A stretch of DNA of 64,000 nt, from contig NW_019167926.1 of NCBI RefSeq assembly GCF_002303985.1, positions 7,522,206 through 7,586,205 on the forward strand, in the 5' to 3' direction. The position numbers were made by a program, and so were the translations under genes. Of the stretch, positions 12,019 to 24,522 are shown one piece after another (the stretch's first letter is position 1; each line of letters starts with the position of its first letter). The DNA is from Durio zibethinus. Lineage: Eukaryota > Streptophyta > Magnoliopsida > Malvales > Malvaceae. Below the pieces are notes generated by a model, which was not told the origin of the DNA, searched no databases, and saw only the letters and a program-made list of their open reading frames with translations.

Positions 12019-13624
12019 TGTAGACACTAAATATTATTCGGGTCTGTTAGATTAAATTTTGTTTTCAAATTCTATTTATTAATATTGAAATTAATTAATA
12101 ATTAAATATAATAATTAATAATTAATAAAAAACAAAAAAAATAAAAATATAGTAAAAAAAAGAGACAAAGGTGTTAGCAGTGCCTTGCACGGCACCACTA
12201 GCCACCCACCTTGAACCACTTGCCCAATTATTCATTCCCTACCAGTCTCTCAGCACTTATCCCTGCCAGCACCATGCCCCAAATCACTCAATCCCCTGCC
12301 AGTACCATCCTTAGCCACCCATTCTCCCAGAAGGCCAACACCATAAAGGCACCAGACCTTTCAAAGGCATGGGGCTTTTTCCTCAGCATTAGACCTCTCC
12401 CACTAGTCAGCTTTCCCAAAGCATTTATCCTTTTCATCCTAGCACCTTGCACTTCATACCCAGAGACTAAGCTTTCCCCCTCGGCCAGACCCCAAAACCC
12501 TAGCCATTCCTCTTATGTTAGCCCCTCACACAGCCACCTTCATCATAATATTCTTGCACCAAGTCTTTTTACCTTTTAAACCTACCCTCCTATAGCAAAC
12601 GAACCATAAAAAGAAACATACCAAAAATCCACAAAAAAAAAACAAACACAATCCTTGCCGATTCGGCAAAAAACCCAGTGCCAAAAGCCTATTTGAAAAA
12701 AAAATGTGAGTTGTAGTTTATAAAAAAAAAAAGAGACAAAAAACTTCAAACCACGATCTACGTCGATCGGGGTTGTTCCAGGTGCAAAGGAAGCCAGATC
12801 GAAGTTCAAAAGGCTAGGGCAAGCTTTCTAGCAAATTTTGAAAATTTTTAGCGATCGAACCAACCGTTGACGTGCGCCGATGATGAAACAGTCGGCAGCT
12901 GATATTGCCAGTGGTGATTAGTCAGAAAGCCCTTCCTTATTTTAAAGAGAAAAGCTCTCTCTCTTAGAGAGAGAAAGAGTTTTGAAAAATAAACCTAAAA
13001 TTTTTTTTTAGGGTTTTATAAGAAAAATTAAAAAGAAAAAAGATGCCATTTAAGAAGAAGCAAAACAACACCATTTTGGAGCACAGAAGGATCTGCGTGT
13101 TGGTCCTGACTTGACCCAAAGTCCACGCAACCTGAACCGTGACCCGCTTTTGCCTTAGCTAAGATCGATCCAGTTGAACTGGTATTGAATCATCAAAAAC
13201 TCAGTCTAAACTGTGGAACCATCAAACCAATCAGACCAACCTAGATCGGTATTGACTGAATCATTGACCAGTTCGGTTTAGATATTTTTTTAAAATTTTT
13301 TTTAATTTTCCAATTTTTTTATTATTTTTGTTATTTTGAGTTTTATTTTTTAAAATATTTATGCATAATAAATTTTTAAATTTGTTAGAATAAATATTTG
13401 ATTGTTTTTAATAATAACAATATGAAAACAAAGTTGGATAATAACTAAAAAAAAAACTAAAAATGCTTAAAAAAAGTAATAATAATCTAAAAATGATAAT
13501 AAGAATAAAATAATTTTTTTTTATTTTCTCTACCTAGATGTTGGAGGGAATAAAAACTTTAAATTTTAAAATATAATTTCGCCTAGATGTTAGAGAATTA
13601 TAAAATTTTTTTAAAAAAAGCATA

Positions 13625-13629
13625 ATCAC

Positions 13630-13672
<43 letters not shown>
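13625..13672 (+). repeat. (AAT)n microsatellite in Tat1 5' LTR
   Basis: An uninterrupted AAT run of about 16 units. The 3' LTR counterpart at about 24527-24606 is clearly longer. Confidence 0.9.
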
Positions 13673-13673
<1 letters not shown>

Positions 13674-13799
13674 GTTTTCATAAAAGAAAAGAAATATATA
13701 AAACATTTTAATTAATTTTCAAAAATCATAAAAATCAAACTTGCTCAAAAAATCTGCCTAAATGTTGGAGATTTTTAGAGATGTTAGCGTTTTAAAAAT

Positions 13800-14090
13800 T
13801 CAAAAAATTAAAACCAAAACCCAAAATTTCAAAACCTTAAAATACAAAACCTTAAAAATCTAAAACCCTAAAATCCAAACTCTTAAATCTAAAACCTTAA
13901 AATCTAAACCCCAAAACCTTTAAAACCTAAACCCTAAAATCCAAAACCTTAAAAATCCAAAATCCAAAAATCTCAAAAACTTCAAAGCTAAAGCCCTAAG
14001 ATCCAAAACCTTAAAATTCAAAATCCCAACCCTTAAAATCTAAAACCTTAAAATCCAAAACTCTAAAAACCTTAAATTTGGTATGCAATC
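13800..14090 (+). repeat. Telomere-like degenerate AAACCCTAAA tract in Tat1 5' LTR
   Basis: Many variants of AAAACCCTAAAATCC, AAACCTTAAAATCC and ACCCTAAAAT follow one another with a spacing of roughly 10-15 bases. The plant telomere unit CCCTAAA appears inside several of them, but never as a regular 7-mer array. Confidence 0.75.
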
Positions 14091-15176
14091 CCGAATTATC
14101 ACAAAAAAGTTACTAAATCTTAAAACCTCGACCTAAATCTATATTCAAAACCATTTGAAACTTTAAGGATACGTGTGAAAATCTCAAGTGAAATAATTTG
14201 TTCTCGAATGCCACTTAGATGATGGGATATTTAAGAAATTTTATTCCATTAAGTTTTTCAGGCGGGTCATTAATTCACTTTAACAATGGAGTTAATAATT
14301 GAATAATAATAAAAGTATACTAATAAAATGGGATCTTAAATATAAATAGTTACACTTAAGCTCTGCCTAGATGTTGGAGAGTCAAGGTGGCCTCATTATT
14401 TAAGAATCCATTTTTAAATTGCATTTCATCTCATCGCATAGAATCCATTAGCATATATATGTTATTATGTTATTGTTGCCACTAGTTTTGCATTTTTCTA
14501 TCTTTAACTCTTATTTGCTACCTAACAATACCATCGTTTATTTTCTCATATAAAATATTTTTTTACAAAAAAAGAAAATGCATATTTTAAAATTGTTATA
14601 AAATAAAATGAAAATAATATTCCAAAGGAAATAATTTTTGGTACTTTGCCTAGATGTTGGAGAGTCACCAACAATTATCTTTCACTAAGAATGTTATTTT
14701 CATTTTAAGGAATATTGCGTTAAATCTTAAGTGAAAAGAGTTATTTTAAATTTTACCTGGATGTTGAAGAATTTTAAGATAATTCTTTAACTTAAAGATT
14801 TTCTCAATATTTCTAAATAAAGAATTTTTTCAAAAAATATTTTTTTTTAAATGAAGGAAACTAGTATTAAATTTCAAATCAAAACCATTCCATCCAACAC
14901 TGAAAATAGCGCATGATTAAATGGTACCAATTTATGAGCATTATAAAGATGCTAATCCTTTCCCATACGTAACCGACTCTCAAACCCAACTTAGTTTTCA
15001 TAGATCAAAATTTATCTTTTTGATAAACTTTAAACTTATTTTTATAGTTTTATTAAAAGGATAAACTTTTGGGTGACTAATCACACTCTAAAAAAGATTG
15101 GTGGTGACTCCCTTCATTTTTTCTTAGTTTTTAAAACTCTTTACGTCTAATGGGTCCCAAAATGATTACGATAGCT

Positions 15177-15195
15177 TGGCGACTCTACTGGAAAC
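15177..15195 (+). other. Tat1 primer binding site
   Basis: TGGCGACTCTACTGGAAAC starts three bases after the LTR end. It is a mutated form of the Tat2 site TGGTGACTCCGCTGGGGAC. Ogre/Tat elements are known to use a tRNA-Arg primer with a site of this type; I did not check the tRNA itself. Confidence 0.75.
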
Positions 15196-15445
15196 TTTTG
15201 AAAATCAGGCCAAAATTTAAATTATGTGCTATTAATAGTTATTGGATTTAATTGATTTTATTTGATATTTAATTTAATTTCCTTTATTTTAATTTTTTAA
15301 AATATATATACATACAAGTTAATAAATAAAATAAATTATATGTTAGTTATTATTTTATTTTGATTATGTGTTTATGATTTATTTATGTTATTTTGATTAA
15401 TACATTACTTTGCACACACTTTGCATTTTCACTCGCATACATGAG

Positions 15446-15720
15446 CTCTAGACTTAGGCTCTTTTCCCTTTGAAAAAAAGTAAAGTAGTTACGCTCTCGT
15501 GAGGTGATAACCTCCGTATTTGCTAGTGAAATACTTTCACTCAGATTGAACCCTTTCTGTTAGTAACCTGTAATGAGTGAGGATTGAAGAGCCTTACTAG
15601 TCTATAAAGGACGATGATGTGAGGAATAGTCTGGAAAACTTTAGATGTCTAAATCCCAACCTGATATATTGAGAGCCATAGGAAGCCTGCTTAGGATAGA
15701 GCCATGCAACCTTTTTAGAA
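15446..15720 (+). other. Conserved 5' leader shared by Tat1 and Tat2
   Basis: The stretch from GAGCTCTAGACT to AGGATAGAGCCATGCAACC has a clear counterpart in Tat2 (41353-41660). Shared strings include GAGTAAAGTA-like text, TCGTGAGGT, CTAGTGAAATAC/CTAGCGAAATAC and GCCTTACTAGTCTRTAA. The LTR-proximal position suggests a packaging or dimerisation leader; that role is inferred. Confidence 0.6.
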
Positions 15721-16329
15721 AATTACCAAAAGTTAGGATATTATATACATTATATTATTTTGTTGTATGGTTGTTATATTATTTCTCTTATTTGTTTTAA
15801 ATTCTTGAGTTATTTTTTTATATATTCTTTGATTGTGTGCATTATATTTTAAGATGTGGTATTTATTTTAGGTCAGTCATTGAAAAAAAAAAGGCAAAGG
15901 AAAAAAAAGAGTTCTCATGGAGACATTAGTGGTGTCGACCTTTTGTAAAAATTATTTACAAGTCCAAAGCCATGCCATTTTTTTTCATAAAAATTGTCCA
16001 AATTATGATAGGAGGGCACTTTGATACAGTTTGTGTTTAAGGGTAATAATAGTGTAGTGTAAATAAAGTTAGGATAAACAAAAAAAGATGGAAAAATGAT
16101 TTAGGATAAGTAAGAAGTTTGTTTTCTTTTTGGAATTTAGTCATTCCATTCATCATTAGGTTGGTTTGTATATTTTTAGGTTATTCCATTTTTGCGTATA
16201 TCTTTGCATCATTATCATATTCAAGCATTCATAGACATATCACATGCAAATTAGGAATTGTGTCATTCATTCAGCAAGAATAATAGCATAAGCATTGTTC
16301 GTGTTAAACCTTTGAAATAAGATTTTTGT

Positions 16330-17220
16330 TAGTGAGTATAAGAAGCTAAAAATATAGAAGATCAATTGGAGGCCCGAATTAGTGCGTTAAATGAAATCAA
16401 GAGGAGTATGGTCATGGCATTTGAGAGGTAACAAAACAACTCATTGAGTTTACAAAGATTGTGAATAAACTTAGGAAATTTACTTTGACACCTTTTCAAA
16501 AATCCTTACCAACTTTAGCCCAAGTGAGTCTTATGAATTTATGAAGTCATGATTAATCGATTTCCATTAGGCCTAGTAAACTTTCAAAGCATGCTGAATC
16601 ATTCCATGATTTGAGCAATAATGAAGGTCTTGACAAGATTATAAAAGGGATGAGTGATTTGACTATTCAAGTGCCTGAGCTCTGAAATTTAATTTTCAGG
16701 ACGAGGTTATTAGGTTTCATGTAGCCTTCACTAATTGTTTCAAGCTTAAACTTACATTCAAATCTTTCCCATGACTATTTTCGACCTCTTTTTCAAATAT
16801 CTACAATTAGGACCTTAAATTTCATACGATCTCCAATAAGTCCATATTTGAACCAAAATCTTTGACCTTCCATTCACCAGCTACCTGTTCAGTCGATTGC
16901 TCAAGTCTAAACCTTTGCATCACTATTAAATCCTAGGACTCCTAATTTACCTGTTATTCAAAAATTACCTAGGAAAAGGAAATAGTTAGATCATTTCCCT
17001 ATTTCATATGAAAAACTTTTTTCCTATTTGTTTGAGAGACATATTATCGTCTCTATGGCTTCAGAGCCCTTAAAGCCTCCACATCCAAAATATTTTGACT
17101 CAAATGTAAGATGCGAACATTTTAGTGGGAATATGGGGCATACCATTAAGAATTATGAAGGTTTCAAGCACAAGGTGTAGTCATTGATAGATGTGAAATG
17201 GTTTGATCCAACTATAATAA
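16330..17220 (+). pseudogene. Tat1 gag remnant 1, with zinc-knuckle region
   Basis: Frames interrupted by many stops show ARISALNEIKRSM near 16375 (the coiled region ahead of Tat gag), LPRKRK and FPISYEKLFSYLF near 16965-17030, then EPLKPPHPKYFDSNVRCEHF, GNMGHTIKNYEGFKHKV and SLIDVKWF at 17065-17200. The last part matches the CCHC-type end of Tat gag (KWYDP..RC..H....GH..E.C..K..VQ.LI), with the final Cys changed to Tyr. The central gag domain is not visible in this copy. Confidence 0.65.
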
Positions 17221-17574
17221 GGGGTTAAAAGATCTAAGAATAATGAAAAAATGATGGCAAGTTGATAAACATGGATGGGGCTTTTGTTTAAAGAGAGTCG
17301 TCAAGTGATAGGTTATTTGAAAAATAAAATGCCTTGTTAATTTCTTATGTTTGAAATTTTTTATATTGACATGACATTGTGTGTTAAACTTAGATATGTG
17401 AATTAAAATTCGTATTTTATTTTCGTTTTTCTACCAATTTTCATACTTTCCACTAAAGAGTTTTGTCATTTGTGTATTCATTTATTTATTCATTCATCCA
17501 TTTATGTATTTATTCAATATAATGCAATTCTTATGTGCTTTAAAAAAAAATTTTTTTTTAGAATAATCTCTGCG

Positions 17575-18836
17575 ATTTCTTCTAAGGATCTAAAGAATAT
17601 TGATTGGATAAGAGAGATGGAGAAAATCATCGATGGACAATGTGCTCAAGAAAATAATCATCTTGAAGGATCTAGCTTAGGACTCATAAAGGAAAAACTA
17701 GGGAATCTAAATGAACAAAGAAGGTATAATCTTTTGGAAGAAAAGGGTTTGAGCTATTGGGGGTAAGAAAGAATCTGGTGATGTAAAGGATCTCAGCTAG
17801 TTCCAGATGTGAGTATTTCGCTCAAATTCAAGGTTTCAGCATTTGAAAAGTATAATGGAACTGGATATCCTAGGACACATTTGGCTCATTATCACAAAAT
17901 GGTTGAATATGCTAATGACGAAAGGTTACTTATTCATATTTTTCAAGAAAGTTTGACTAAGGCAACAACTAATTGGTATTATAGTTTGAAGAGCAATCAA
18001 ATTCATACTTGACGGGATTTATTACAGGCATTCTTGAAGTAATACCATTATATATTAGAGTTGACTTCAGACCGATTAACCCTTTAAAATATGAGAAAGA
18101 GCCCCAATGAGAACTACAAAGAATATGTTATTAGATAGAAGAATATGGTATCGAAAGTATGACCATTTCTTACCAATAGAGAGTTGAATTCTCTATTTGT
18201 GGATACACTTCTTTCTTTCTATTACGATAAATTGATAAGTAATACTTCATTAGAGTTTGCATATTTATTGTTTGCTGTGGGCAAAATTGAGGGTGAGATA
18301 AAAAAGAAAAGAATTATAGATGCTGGTGAGGAAAGGATGAGAGATATTTTTGTAAAACAAGCCCAAGAAATAATTGTTAAATTACAAAATGAGAGAAATC
18401 TCACCGTGATACAAGAAGATCTAATAGATGACTATTCATAATGGCCACCATATTGTCCCTAACTGATAGATGATTTTCTTCGACCACTTTATCTATGTGC
18501 TCGAATTCCTTCACCATAAATAATTATAGAACCAAGATTAACTCAAGCTATTCACGAAGTTGTAAGAGAAAGAGTTAAAGTGTGTCATTCACTTCCAATA
18601 CCTTACTCTAAGCTCTCTACCTTACTAATCAAGAATCGTATGATCTTTGTTGTTCTTGCAAAACCCAAAAAGCCTTCATACCCGAAGTGGTATGATCCTA
18701 CTACTAAATGTGAATTTCATGATGGAGTTAATAGGTATTTCATAAAAGATTGTACTATCTTTAAAGATACAATTTAAGCTTTGATTGATGTAGATGCTGC
18801 AAAGTTTAAAGAGTTGATTAGTGGTCTTGATGATTG
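17575..18836 (+). pseudogene. Tat1 gag remnant 2 (retrotransposon gag domain plus knuckle)
   Basis: A coiled stretch (KIIDGQCAQENN...LNEQRRYNLLEE) precedes LVPDVSISLKFKVSAFEKYN, GTGYPRTHLAHYHKMVEYAN, LLIHIFQESLTKATTNWYYS, then LFVDTLLSFYYDKLIS and an AVGKIEGEIKKKRI helix. The end reads PSYPKWYDPTTKCEFHDGVN and KDCTIFKDTIQALIDVDAAK. This is the Ty3/gypsy gag domain in its Tat form and aligns by eye with the Tat2 gag at 42300-43580. Several stops (for example at 18010 and 18048) break it. It closes at about 18836, and no pol frame follows. Confidence 0.8.
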
Positions 18837-18839
18837 ATA

Positions 18840-21290
18840 GTAGTAGAGTTGCAAGTTAGTGATGCTAAAGTTGAAACATCAATGGGAAAACTTTTGTTTA
18901 TGTAACTTTGAATGTCATCTTAAGAGTACCATCAAGATGATAAATTTTTTTGGTCAAGTCTTAAGGTTTGCATTGCATGAGTAAACATTGTGCATCATAA
19001 TGTTTTATGGTTATATTATCATTTGAGATCTTTTATTTCATATAATTCTTTTTATATATGGTTGGTTTTCTTTAAAAAAAATTTAGTAAAAAGGGGAAGA
19101 TGTTAGATATGAATAAAGCCCCATGTGGTTAAGTACCGAGGCCATAGAAATGCCTTAAAAAAACAAAGAAAAACCAAAAAAAAGGAAAGAAAAAAGAAAA
19201 AGGAAAATTTTGAGTCTAAAATGAGTTGGCGATCACTATTAGGAATTTCCTAAATACCTAAATGCCAATTTTCTTAAATCATTCAATTGACCCTATTCTT
19301 CAGTCATAACCCTTTGACAACCCTGAATTTGAATTTGTAAACCTTACTTTCGCTTGATATTGTTATTATATCAAAAGGTGATATTCCAATGAACAATGAA
19401 ACATCCATTAAAAAAATGTGTGGTTCTTAAAAAATCAAGTATATATATGAGATTTTTAAGAATTCAAATGCGATAATTTGATGTGTCAAGATTATGCTAC
19501 AGTTCTAAAATTTTCAAACCTAAATTTTGTAAAATGAACTCAAACATATTGACCTTTTAGCTATTTACCTTAAAATTGGTCTGATCCTTTGTCTTAAGGG
19601 CATGTTTGTCAAAGAAGAAAGACCTCATTGCCTCTAAGATAACTTGAGTTATGATAAACCATTTTGTTTTCTTTTTATGGAGTAACTTAGATCATTTGAT
19701 ACCTTAAATAAGTTCAACCTATATAATAATTTTCTAATTCATTCCATATGATCATTCTCTTATTCATTCTACATGACCATTTTCTTTCATTAAGGGTAGT
19801 CTGTTAAAATAGGATATCTTCCATGAAATGCATTATTAGCAAAATGAATTTATGTATAAGTTATGGGGGCATGTTAAAAAAAATAAAAACAGCAAAACAA
19901 AAGAAAAAAATGGTTATGATATCATGCCTTTAGAAAATTTGAGCAAATCCAAATAAAGTCCTGACAAAGTGAAAGTTTTGGAAAAAGGATGAGAAAAAGT
20001 CCAAAATAGAAAAGAGCCAATAATTCAAAAAAAAAAAAAACCAAAAAAACTTTTGAAATGAAAACCTTTCTTCAAGTTCATTTTTCTAAAGAGAACTACT
20101 TTTCAATTTAAGTGTTTATGCTTGAAATAACAAATGGCCATCTTTTATTATCCTTTCATAAACATAAAAATTTATCTTTTGTTACCCCTTTGAGTCTAAT
20201 TGAATTCTTTCAAAATAAACCATGATTAATGATCATCCTCTACATTGGGGGACAAAAAGGAATGCGTATGAGGTTAAGAATGGGGATGTTTAATGGCATC
20301 TCGTGTGATGGGGATAAAAGTTGAATATAAAAGTTTACAAAAGTTTTGAATCCACTCAGTGAAAAAATGCAAAAGAAAAAAAAAAGAAAATCAAAGGAAA
20401 GGAAGAATAAAAGAAGAAAAAAAGAAAAAAAATGAATGGATGGAAAGCATAAGAAAATAAAAAAGAATATACCTTAGAGTGTATCTTTCAAATGAAAAAT
20501 GATCCTTAGTTTCAAATACCCTTAAATATTTATTTTGTTCCTTTCTGTCCTTTTTTTTGGCAACCTTGAACCTTGACCTATGTTACAACTTTTGAAAAAT
20601 CCATATTAGATCAAGTATGATGGCTTAACCTTGAAGAATTTCTCTTGAAAAAATGAACATGAATCTTTTGAGTTCTCATTTATTACCTAATTTCCTGTTT
20701 GAACTATTATTAAACCCTTTTGAAAAAAATTCTTTTCCTCTTTTGGATTAGGTTTGAATTTTTTTTAAGTGCATGGTGTGTAAAAAAAATAGAATAAAAA
20801 AAATAAAAAATAGAAATAAAAACGGTCATAGGGTGAAAACCCTTAAAACGGTAGTCTAGAGAAAACCTGGAAAGGTCACTCTTGATACTAAATATGGTAA
20901 ATGTTAAACAAAGGTAAAGCCAAACCTTGTTGAAAGATCTAAAATATCAAAGCCACAAAAATTTGAGATGGGTTGATTTTGAATCTTAATTGTTGTTCAT
21001 TCCCAAATAACCTTTTAAAATCTCAAGCTCTTATAGCTGACCTTGACATATATAAAAATGTCGCATTTGGAGGCTAAGGAAAATGTTGAATATGTTTGAT
21101 TTTCAAGGAATTCATGTTTTTAGAAAAGCTTATATTTCATCTGTGAGCTTGCATGAAAAATTATATGCTTCTTTCACACTTTTCAAGTGTTGAAACCTTT
21201 TGAATAAATAAAAATCTTTATCTACAAAACCATTACATCTATTTGAAAAGAAAATTCTTACCTCTTTCATTTCTGATAGGGATTGCCAAA
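18840..21290 (+). other. Tat1 non-coding internal region where pol would be expected
   Basis: No protease, reverse transcriptase, RNase H or integrase motif is readable in any frame. The text is A-rich. The strings ACCCCTTTGAG and CTCTACATTGGGGGACAAA (near 20190-20265) recur in Tat2 at 44103-44170 as ACCCCTTTGAG and CTCTACACTGGAGGGTAAA, so the region is inherited by both elements and is not random filler. Confidence 0.6.
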
Positions 21291-21294
21291 TTCT

Positions 21295-22075
21295 AAGAAA
21301 AATTCAAACCCAATTTAGCTGGCATTAATGAAGTCTTATGCCCAGATGATCTAGCATCAATGAAGTTTTAAGCTCATTTACCTGGTACGTAAACCTAGAT
21401 TATCTAGCACCAATGAAGTTTTAAGCCTAGTTTAGTTGGCACCAATGAAAAATTAAGCCCAATATAGCTAGCACGAAAGCCCAGATTAGATGGCTCCAGT
21501 TCAACTGGCATAATAAACTCATATTAGTTGGCATATAAGTTCGGATTAGTTGAAAAAGTATATACCCCTTTTATCACTTTTAAGTGGTGGAATCTTTTTG
21601 AATCAACAGGAATCTTTGGGTGCTAAATCAACCAATCCATTGAGAGAGATTTTTCATTTTTTTCATTTCCAATAGAAATTGTTAGTTCTTAAGAAAAATT
21701 CAAATCTACATAGGATTTAAGCTTAGTGTAGCTGGCCTCTAATTTTAAGCCCAGTTTAGCTAGCCCTTAATGAAATTTAAGCCTAGTTTATTTGACCTTC
21801 AAAGAACATTTAAGCCTAGTTTATCTGGCCATCAATGAAGTTTTAAGCCTAGTTTAGTTAGCCCTTATAAAAATTTTAAGCCCAATTTATCTGGCCATTA
21901 ATGAAATTTTAAGCTCAGTTTATCTAGCCCCAAATGAGGTTTTAAGCCAAGTTTATCTGGTCCCAAAAGAAGATTTAAGCCTAGCATAGCTGGCCCTCAA
22001 AGTAAGGTTTAATCCTAGTTTATCTAGCCTTTAGTAAATTTTTAAGCCAGTTTAGTTGACACATAAACCCAGATT
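21295..22075 (+). repeat. Degenerate tandem repeat in Tat1 3' UTR (TTTAAGCCYAGTTTATCTGG unit)
   Basis: About fifteen degenerate copies of a unit of roughly 35-60 bases carry the core AAGCCCAGTTTAGCTGGC, with variable spacers such as CCTTAATGAA. They lie ahead of the 3' LTR. Confidence 0.8.
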
Positions 22076-22077
22076 AG

Positions 22078-22810
22078 TGATCTTTCTTCTTTATTCCGAC
22101 TTGTGATGTTGTTTCAGTTGTTACTTTTTATTTTCGACTTGCGATATTATCCCGGTCGATTTTTTATCTTTCGACTTGCAATGATATCTCGATCATCTTT
22201 CTTTATTCTGACTTACAGTGTTGTCCTGGTCATTACTCTTTATTTTTGACTTGCAGTATTATCCCGATCGATTCTTTATCTTTTGGCTTGTGGTGTTGTC
22301 TCAGTCGTTCTTTTTTATTCGACTTGTAGTGTTGTCCTAATCGATTCTTTAATTTTGACTCACGGTGTTGTCACGGTCATTCTTTATTTTTGACTCGCGA
22401 TGTTGTCTTAGTCATTTTTCTTTTTTTTGACTTGCAGTTCAATCCTAGTTTTCGTTAATTTTACTTATGGTTCAATCCTGAACTTATTATTTTCTAACTT
22501 GTGGTTTAATCCTAATTTTTTTATTTTTTGATTTGTGGTTCAATCCTGATCGTCATTATTTTTTAACTTGCAATTCAATCCCAGTCACCATCATTCTCTG
22601 ACCCGCGGTTTAATCCTGATCATCTTTATTTTTTGACTCGTGATTTAATCTTGATCTCGTTATTTTTTAACTTGCCATTTAATCCTAATCTTTTTATTCT
22701 CTGACTCACTATTTAATTTATCTTTTTATTTTTTGACTCGTAGTTCAATCCCGATCTCATTATCCACCGACTTGCAATCTAATCCTGTCGTTTTTATTTT
22801 TTGACTCACA
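22078..22810 (+). repeat. Second degenerate tandem repeat in Tat1 3' UTR (TTTTTGACTTGCGGTGTTGT unit)
   Basis: A different unit of roughly 35-45 bases repeats through this block. The first half has TTGTCCTGGTC endings and the second half has TTCAATCCTGATC endings, so there are two subfamilies. It lies directly after the AAGCCCAG block and before the polypurine tract. Confidence 0.8.
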
Positions 22811-22929
22811 GTAATAAAAAAAACAATAAAAACAAAACAAAACAAAAAAATTTTGAAAAATTTTGAATCGTTATTTCAGACAAAATTAATGTCTTTGTCT
22901 TTGCCTATTCTTGATTCTTAGTAATGTGC

Positions 22930-22941
22930 AAAAAGAGGAGC
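22930..22941 (+). other. Tat1 polypurine tract
   Basis: AAAAAGAGGAGC ends exactly at the TG of the 3' LTR. Tat2 has the matching GCAAAGAGGGGCAGC at 46401-46415. Confidence 0.75.
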
Positions 22942-24522
22942 TGTAGACACCAAATTTTGTCTGAGTTTACTAGATTAAATCTTGTTTTCAAGTTCTGTTT
23001 ATTAATATCAAAATTAATTAATAATTAAAAATTAATAAAAAAAGACTAAGGTGACAGTGGTGCCTTGCACGGCACCACTGGCTACCCACCCTACTGAACC
23101 ACCTACCCAACTACCCATTCCCTGCCAGTCCCTCAACACTACCTTTGCCAGCACCATGCCCCTAATCACTCAATCCTCTGCCAGTACCATCCTCAGCCAC
23201 CCACTCTCCTAGAAGGCTAACACTATAAAGGCACCAGACCTCTCCCAAGCACGAGGCTTATTTGTCAGTGTCAGACTTCTCCCACTAGTCAGCTTGCCCA
23301 AAGCATCTATCCCTTTTACCCCAGCATCCTGCACTTCATACCTAAAGACTAAGCTTCTTCCCCTCGGTCAGACCCCAAAACTTCAGCCATTCCTCATACG
23401 CTACCTTCTTACACAGCCACCTCCATCCTAATATTCCTACACCAAGTCTTTTTACCTCTCAAACTTACCCTCCTATAGCCAACGAACCACAAAAAAAAGA
23501 AAACCACACTAGAAATCCATAAAAAAAGAGAAAACAACAAACACAATCCTTGTTGATTCGACAAGAAACCTAGTGCCAAAAAGCTACCTGCAAAAAAATA
23601 AAAAATAATAAAAAATGAATTTTAGTTTATAAAAAAAGAAGGAGACAAAAAATTTTAAACATCGATCTACACCGATCGGGGTTGTTCCAGGTGTAAGGGA
23701 GGCCAGATTGAAGTTCAGAAGGCTAGGGTGAGCTTTTTGGCAAATTTTGAAAAATTTTGGTGATTAGATTGGCGATCAACATGCACCAACAATGGAATAG
23801 ATAGCAACTGACATTGCCACTGGTGATTGGTCGAAAAACCCCTCATTATTTTAGAGAGAGAAGCTATTTTTCTTAGAGAGAGAAAGTTTTGAAAAATTAG
23901 CCCAAAATTTTTTTTAGGGTTTTATAGGAAAAAAATAAAAAGGGAAAAACGATGCCGTTTAAAAGAAGGTAAACAATACCGTTTTGGAGCATAGAATGAT
24001 CAGCGTGTTGGCCTTGACCTGACCAGAAGTTTGCGCAACCCAGTCTGTGACCCACTTATGCCTCAGCTAAGACTGATCCAATTGAATTGGTATTGAACTA
24101 CCAAAAACTTTGTTTGAACCGCGAAACTCCCAAACCGATCAAATCGACCCAAACCGACATTGACCAGATCATTGACTGGTTCAGTTCAAGTATTTTTTAA
24201 TGTTTTTTAAATTTTCTAATTTTTTTTTGTTATTTTGAGTTTTATTTTTTTAATTATTTATGCATGATAAATTTTTAAATTTGTTAGAATAAATATTTGA
24301 TTGTTTTTAATAATAATAAAATGAAAACAAAGTAGGATAATAACTAAAAAAATATACTAAAAATGTTTAAATAACAATAATAATAATCTAAAAATGATAA
24401 TAAGAATAAAATAATTTTTTATTATTTTTTTTGCTTAGATGTTGGAAGGAATAAAAACTTCAAATCTTAAAATATAATTTTGCCTAGATGTTGGAGAATT
24501 ATAAAAAAAATTAAAAAAAAGC

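Larger units (their letters stand above)
12019..15173 (+). repeat. Tat1 5' LTR
   Basis: It begins TGTAGACACTAAAT and ends GATTACGATA; the terminal CA has mutated to TA, whereas the 3' copy ends GACA. Inside are a C-rich patch (12184-12560), an AAT microsatellite (13625-13672), a telomere-like AAACCCTAAA-rich tract (13800-14090) and six copies of a GCCTAGATGTTGGAG motif. The open frame at 12211-12579 is not kept in the 3' LTR and is not taken as a gene. Confidence 0.9.

Noticed and set aside
12211..12579. 122-codon open frame in the Tat1 5' LTR
   Set aside because: It lies in C-rich LTR text, the matching 3' LTR stretch is interrupted, and no domain is recognisable.
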